Shown here: positions 61,215-64,000 of the stretch, in pieces
Position numbering within the stretch: position 1 is the stretch's first letter
Layout of the letters: every line of letters begins with the position of its first letter
From: Bacillota bacterium
GTDB taxonomy: Bacteria; Bacillota; Clostridia; Acetivibrionales; DTU013
NCBI GenBank assembly: GCA_023426125.1
Contig: JAFABI010000103.1
Location: forward strand, 1-64,000
DNA length: 64,000 nt
Direction of reading: 5' to 3'
Program-made: the position numbers and the translations under genes
Notes under the pieces: model-generated
The model's database searches: none
The model's input: only the letters and a program-made list of their open reading frames with translations
Told to the model about the DNA's origin: nothing

Positions 61215-62579
61215 CTATTTTGCTGCCGCTTTATCCATTTCCTCCAGGAACTTTTCCGGAGTGATGATACCTGCCGCCAGTTGCTGTGCCAGGTTCTCGC
61301 TGTCTGTCTTAAAGGCCGGGGTTCCCAGGTCGTTGACAGTCACACCGCTCAATGCCGTCGCATCGCTCAATATCTGCGTAAGATCCTTTTGCACCTGTGT
61401 CTCATTTCCTGTCAGGAAGGCATCATACTTCTGCGCAGGAATGCATACGCCCTGCTCCCAGACACTCTTTGACCAGTTCTCCGGCTTGAAGATATAATTC
61501 AGGAACTTTACTGCCTCTTCCTTAGCCTTGGAGTCGGCCGCTATAGAGTATCCGCCGCCATTCCAGGCTGCAATGTCGCTGATGCTGCCTTTTCCGCCAT
61601 CCACTGCCGGGAATCTGGTCACAGCGATGTTATTCCTTACGGCTTCCGGAAGAGCTTCATCCGATACCATCCCCATCTCCCATGAGCCCATGTAGTACAT
61701 GGCAGCCTTGCCCTGTCCGAACAGGTTTCTGGCCGCGCCATAGTCTGCCGCTACAAAGGAATCCTGGAAAAACTTCGTATCCATCAGGGATTTGAAGGAA
61801 TTTGCAGCACCTACCAGGCTCTCTCCCTTAGCAAAACTTATCTGTTTGCCGACGGCACTCTTCATGATGCTTGCATCACCGCTCAATTTCAATTCCATAT
61901 CGTTGTACAGGATTGCCAGTGTCCATTTATCCTTGCCGTTGACGGCACAGGGTGCTATTCCCTTGTCTCTGAGCTGTCTGGAGGCTTCCTCCAGCTCTTT
62001 GGTGGTTGTGGGCACCTTGATGCCGTTCTTTTCGAAGATATCCTTGTTATAGTAAAGTACCATTACATCCGTGTTTCTGGGTAATCCGTACAGCTTTCCA
62101 TCCTGGCTGAATCCGTCCAGGGAACCGGGGAAGAAACCGTAGCTGTCATAATCCGCCTTGGCGAGTTCTCCCACCAGACCGCTCTCCATGACCGGTCCCA
62201 GGAAAGAAGGCTGGCCCCACACGTTGAATACGTCGGGCAGTGAATTGGAAGCCGAGTAGGCTTTGAATTTCTGTTTGTAAGGCTCATCCTGCAGCGGCTC
62301 CAGTTCGATGGTTACATTGGGATTTTCCTTTATATAGCTGTCGATCAACTCTTGTTCCACTTTTCCCTGGCCTGCGCTTCTATCCGGGAGATTGGAGAAG
62401 AACTTCAATGTTACCGGTTCCGCCGCCTTTGTCTCCGTTGCCTGGGTGGCCGCTGCCGTTGTAGGGGCCTGGGTTGCCGTTGCATCGGGATCCTTGCTTT
62501 CTCCGCAAGCAGCCAGGCTGGCAGTAATCATCCCCGCCATTGCAATACACATCACTCTTTTAAGCACTTTTCCTTTCAT
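61215..62579 (-). CDS. Sugar ABC transporter binding lipoprotein (binding protein 1)
   Basis: 454 residues from the ATG after GAGGAGGGCATAAC; the open frame to 62792 runs through the promoter block and is not coding. Signal peptide MKGKVLKRVMCIAMAGMI then TASLAAC (lipobox). CUT1-type solute-binding protein: TLKFFSNLPDRSAGQGKVEQ, GKLYGLPRNTDVMVLYYNKDIFEK, GKAAMYYMGSWEMGMVSDEA. Paralogue of the protein at 46595. First gene of the unit binding protein 1-GH3-SLH; it very likely works with the permeases encoded 10 kb away. Confidence 0.93.
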   Translation of the reverse strand: MKGKVLKRVMCIAMAGMITASLAACGESKDPDATATQAPTTAAATQATETKAAEPVTLKFFSNLPDRSAGQGKVEQELIDSYIKENPNVTIELEPLQDEPYKQKFKAYSASNSLPDVFNVWGQPSFLGPVMESGLVGELAKADYDSYGFFPGSLDGFSQDGKLYGLPRNTDVMVLYYNKDIFEKNGIKVPTTTKELEEASRQLRDKGIAPCAVNGKDKWTLAILYNDMELKLSGDASIMKSAVGKQISFAKGESLVGAANSFKSLMDTKFFQDSFVAADYGAARNLFGQGKAAMYYMGSWEMGMVSDEALPEAVRNNIAVTRFPAVDGGKGSISDIAAWNGGGYSIAADSKAKEEAVKFLNYIFKPENWSKSVWEQGVCIPAQKYDAFLTGNETQVQKDLTQILSDATALSGVTVNDLGTPAFKTDSENLAQQLAAGIITPEKFLEEMDKAAAK

Positions 62580-62615
62580 GTTATGCCCTCCTCTAAAAAA
62601 TAATTGTTTTGACAG

Positions 62616-62741
62616 GTTTACAGGGTGCGCACCGTAAACACAAAGAATGGAAGTTGCCTGAAAAAACCATAGTACGATTATACCAACTACCTTCGGAAGG
62701 CACAGTAGAGGATTGTCAAAAGTAGTTTGCTTTTGTAATGG
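62616..62741 (-). promoter_or_regulatory. Duplicated promoter block, copy 2 (binding protein 1 unit)
   Basis: On the minus strand: CAAAAG/CTTTTG inverted pair (62735-62717), CCTTCCGAAGG (perfect palindrome around 62700-62690), extended -10 TGGTATAAT (TATAAT at 62682-62677), then the imperfect palindrome GTTTACGG-TGCGCA-CC-TGTAAAC (62639-62616), 37 bases before the start codon. Matches copy 1 at 51545 over its whole length; only the middle 25-30 bases differ. Confidence 0.75.
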
Positions 62742-62879
62742 CTTGTACTTTGAGCAGACCCTATTGGCGCTGTTGTTCTTTCCGGCAGGCAAACAGCAAT
62801 GCCTGGCGTCTCAAGCAGCTTATCGGAACAGTATCAATGGATTCCGAAGTTTTGCAGATGTGAAGCTAGACGATCTCTT
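62742..62879. other. Intergenic region with no recognised feature
   Basis: About 140 bases between the promoter block and the ABC gene terminator. A plus-strand open frame passes through it but has no ribosome binding site or family resemblance. Confidence 0.4.
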
Positions 62880-62910
62880 CCAAAAACTAAAGGCGATCAA
62901 TGATCGCCCT
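62880..62910 (-). terminator. Terminator after the ABC ATPase gene
   Basis: GGCGATCA (62908-62901 on minus) pairs with TGATCGCC (62899-62892), followed by TTTAGTTTTTGG. A second inverted repeat, CGGATGACGCAAG / CTTGCGTCATCCG (62939-62974), overlaps the stop codon. Confidence 0.75.
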
Positions 62911-62968
62911 TACACTTTCCTGTCTAATAATTTTAACCCGGATGACGCAAGGGATGGTTCTGCTTGCG

Positions 62969-63895
62969 TCATCCGGCACTTCCCCCGGGCGGGTGGATCA
63001 CGATCCGGTTGCCGTCCATCTCAACCTTCACCTTGTTCTTTCCCTTAAGCCCCAGGGCATTCAAATACTCGGCGGGAATCTGAAGCCGGCCTGTCTTGTC
63101 CACGACGGCAAGCTCCTCATGGGTGTCGGCGCCGTCGGTCCCAAAAACCCCCTGTTTCATTTCTTCCATTTCCTCGGCATAGGATTTTTTTCTCAGGAAT
63201 TCGCTGCTGGTCCTGCCATCCCGGATGGCCACCACCCTGTCCACCTTTTTTGAGAGCTGAAGGTCATGGGTCACAATCACTACCGTTACACCAAAGCTTT
63301 TGCTTAATTCCTGAAACACATCCAATATGTGGGCGGCCGTCTTGCTGTCCACCGAACCGGTAGGTTCGTCGGCAAGCAGGATTCTCGGGTTGTTGGCCAT
63401 GGCGATGGCAATGGCTACCCGCTGCTGTTCCCCGCCGGAAAGCTGATTCAATTTATTATTTCGCCTGTTTAGAAGCCCCACCAGTTCAAGCAGCTGAAGC
63501 GCCTTTTTTCTTTTTTCCCTGCTTCTGTTGAGCATCATTGGCAATTCCACATTTTCCAGCGCAGTGAGATAAGGTATCAGATTCCTGGCATTGTTTTGCC
63601 ACACAAAGCCGATGGTCTCCCTTTTATATTTTACCAGCTGCGGATCGGTAAACTTCAAAAGGTCCCTGCCGTCCACGATAAGCTTGCCGGCGGACGGCCT
63701 GTCCAGACCTCCCAGCATGTTCAGCAGGGTGGATTTTCCGCTGCCGCTGTTGCCGATGATCGCCATAAGCTCGCCGGCCTCCACGGTGAGATCAAGTCCC
63801 TGCAGCGCTACCACCTCTATGTCCTTTGTCTTGTAAATCTTCACAAGGTTTTCGCATTCGATCATTCTGGCATTTGCGGTATTTTCCTCATGCAT
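62969..63895 (-). CDS. MacB-type ABC transporter ATPase with C-terminal AbrB-like domain
   Basis: 308 residues from the ATG that overlaps the stop of the upstream ATPase gene; the frame is open to 63937. Walker A GNSGSGKST, the MacB-type FVWQNNARNLIPYLTALENVELP, signature LSGGEQQR, Walker B ILLADEPTGSVD and H-loop VTHD. After the ATPase (about 1-225) comes VVDKTGRLQIPAEYLNALGL then KGKNKVKVEMDGNRIVIHPP, a clear SpoVT/AbrB-type swapped-hairpin domain (about 255-300). Such a tail is unusual for an ABC ATPase. Part of an operon with at least one more ATPase upstream. Confidence 0.9.
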   Translation of the reverse strand: MHEENTANARMIECENLVKIYKTKDIEVVALQGLDLTVEAGELMAIIGNSGSGKSTLLNMLGGLDRPSAGKLIVDGRDLLKFTDPQLVKYKRETIGFVWQNNARNLIPYLTALENVELPMMLNRSREKRKKALQLLELVGLLNRRNNKLNQLSGGEQQRVAIAIAMANNPRILLADEPTGSVDSKTAAHILDVFQELSKSFGVTVVIVTHDLQLSKKVDRVVAIRDGRTSSEFLRKKSYAEEMEEMKQGVFGTDGADTHEELAVVDKTGRLQIPAEYLNALGLKGKNKVKVEMDGNRIVIHPPGGSAG

Positions 63896-64000
63896 TGACA
63901 ATCTCACCATCCTCAAGGGTATAGACCTCGTCGGCAATTTCCACCATCCCCGGGTCGTGGGTCGTCATGACGACAGACAGTCCCTGCTGCTCTACCAGGC
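63888..64000 (-). CDS. ABC transporter ATPase, C-terminal part (runs off the window)
   Basis: Only the last 37 codons are in the window: LVEQQGLSVVMTTHDPGMV then EIADEVYTLEDGEIVNA and the stop. The H-loop TTHD and the closing LEDGEIV identify an ABC ATPase. Its stop overlaps the start of the next ATPase gene by eight bases, so two different ATPases are encoded in a row and are probably translated together. Confidence 0.85.
   Translation of the reverse strand, partial: LVEQQGLSVVMTTHDPGMVEIADEVYTLEDGEIVNA

Noticed and set aside
62616..62639. Catabolite-responsive element (cre) for CcpA
   Set aside because: The palindrome centres on TGCGCA and does not fit the cre consensus around the central CG with its fixed neighbours.
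62714..62719. TTGACA in the promoter block as -35 box
   Set aside because: It is 31 bases from the TATAAT, far from the normal 16-18, so it is not used as a standard -35 for that -10.
62580..62792. N-terminal extension of binding protein 1 up to 62792
   Set aside because: The extension reads through the promoter block; a clear ribosome binding site and lipoprotein signal start at 62579. The similar peptide encoded at 51592-51804 only reflects the DNA identity of the two blocks.

Overview
The window looks like a chromosomal segment of a spore-forming, Gram-positive anaerobe of the Clostridia that lives on plant polysaccharide. Support: a GerM-type spore germination lipoprotein, T-box leaders in front of thrS and leuS, strong AGGAGG-type ribosome binding sites with frequent TTG and GTG starts, lipoprotein signal peptides on binding proteins, S-layer homology domains, a YesM/YesN-type two-component system, and many sugar genes. 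No rRNA, tRNA, CRISPR array, prophage or complete insertion sequence was seen. No species is claimed.

Layout. 0.3-2.4 kb: agmatine to putrescine genes (aguA, aguB) and a possible 43-residue ORF. 2.5-7 kb (minus): a hypothetical protein, then the T-box controlled run thrS-thyA-folA. 7-12 kb: small ORFs, a GerMN lipoprotein, a ComEA-like protein and a D-Ala-D-Ala carboxypeptidase. 11.8-17.1 kb: an AraC regulator divergent from two pairs of TIM-barrel sugar isomerase/epimerase and Gfo/Idh/MocA dehydrogenase. 17-22.8 kb (minus): MATE transporter, SIMPL protein, T-box leuS, rsfS. 22.9-25.7 kb: an AraC regulator divergent from a GH127 enzyme. 25.8-30.8 kb: two half-size TauE/SafE proteins, then a TetR-controlled lipoprotein adaptor/ABC ATPase/ABC permease efflux operon. 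31-36.7 kb: DUF2207, nitroreductase, LemA, an AT-rich AraC gene with a gene relic beside it, and another TIM-barrel protein. 36.7-39.7 kb (minus): a UvrD-like helicase and an Fe-S PD-(D/E)XK nuclease. 39.9-43 kb (minus): two TIM-barrel proteins and a Gfo/Idh dehydrogenase. 43-46.3 kb: NUDIX, small membrane protein, mazEF-type toxin-antitoxin, enolase. 46.6-62.6 kb: a large carbohydrate locus. 63-64 kb: MacB-type ABC ATPase genes running off the edge.

The carbohydrate locus has a clear logic. A YesM-like sensor kinase and YesN-like AraC response regulator (plus strand) sit between two minus-strand transcription units. One is permease-permease-GH43-binding protein 2; the other is binding protein 1-GH3-SLH protein. 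Both units start with the same duplicated promoter block (70 of 72 bases identical, with an extended -10 and shared palindromes). The simplest model is that the two-component system controls both units together, and that two paralogous binding proteins share one permease pair. No dedicated transporter ATPase is present, as is usual for such CUT1 systems.

The second theme is dispersed palindromic repeats. At least three short families recur between genes. Two of them have stems that differ in sequence but remain paired between copies, so structure is conserved. One copy lies in frame inside the signal peptide region of the D-Ala-D-Ala carboxypeptidase, much like the protein-coding palindromic elements known from Rickettsia. 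Two other repeats crowd the start of the MATE gene, which has no convincing start codon.
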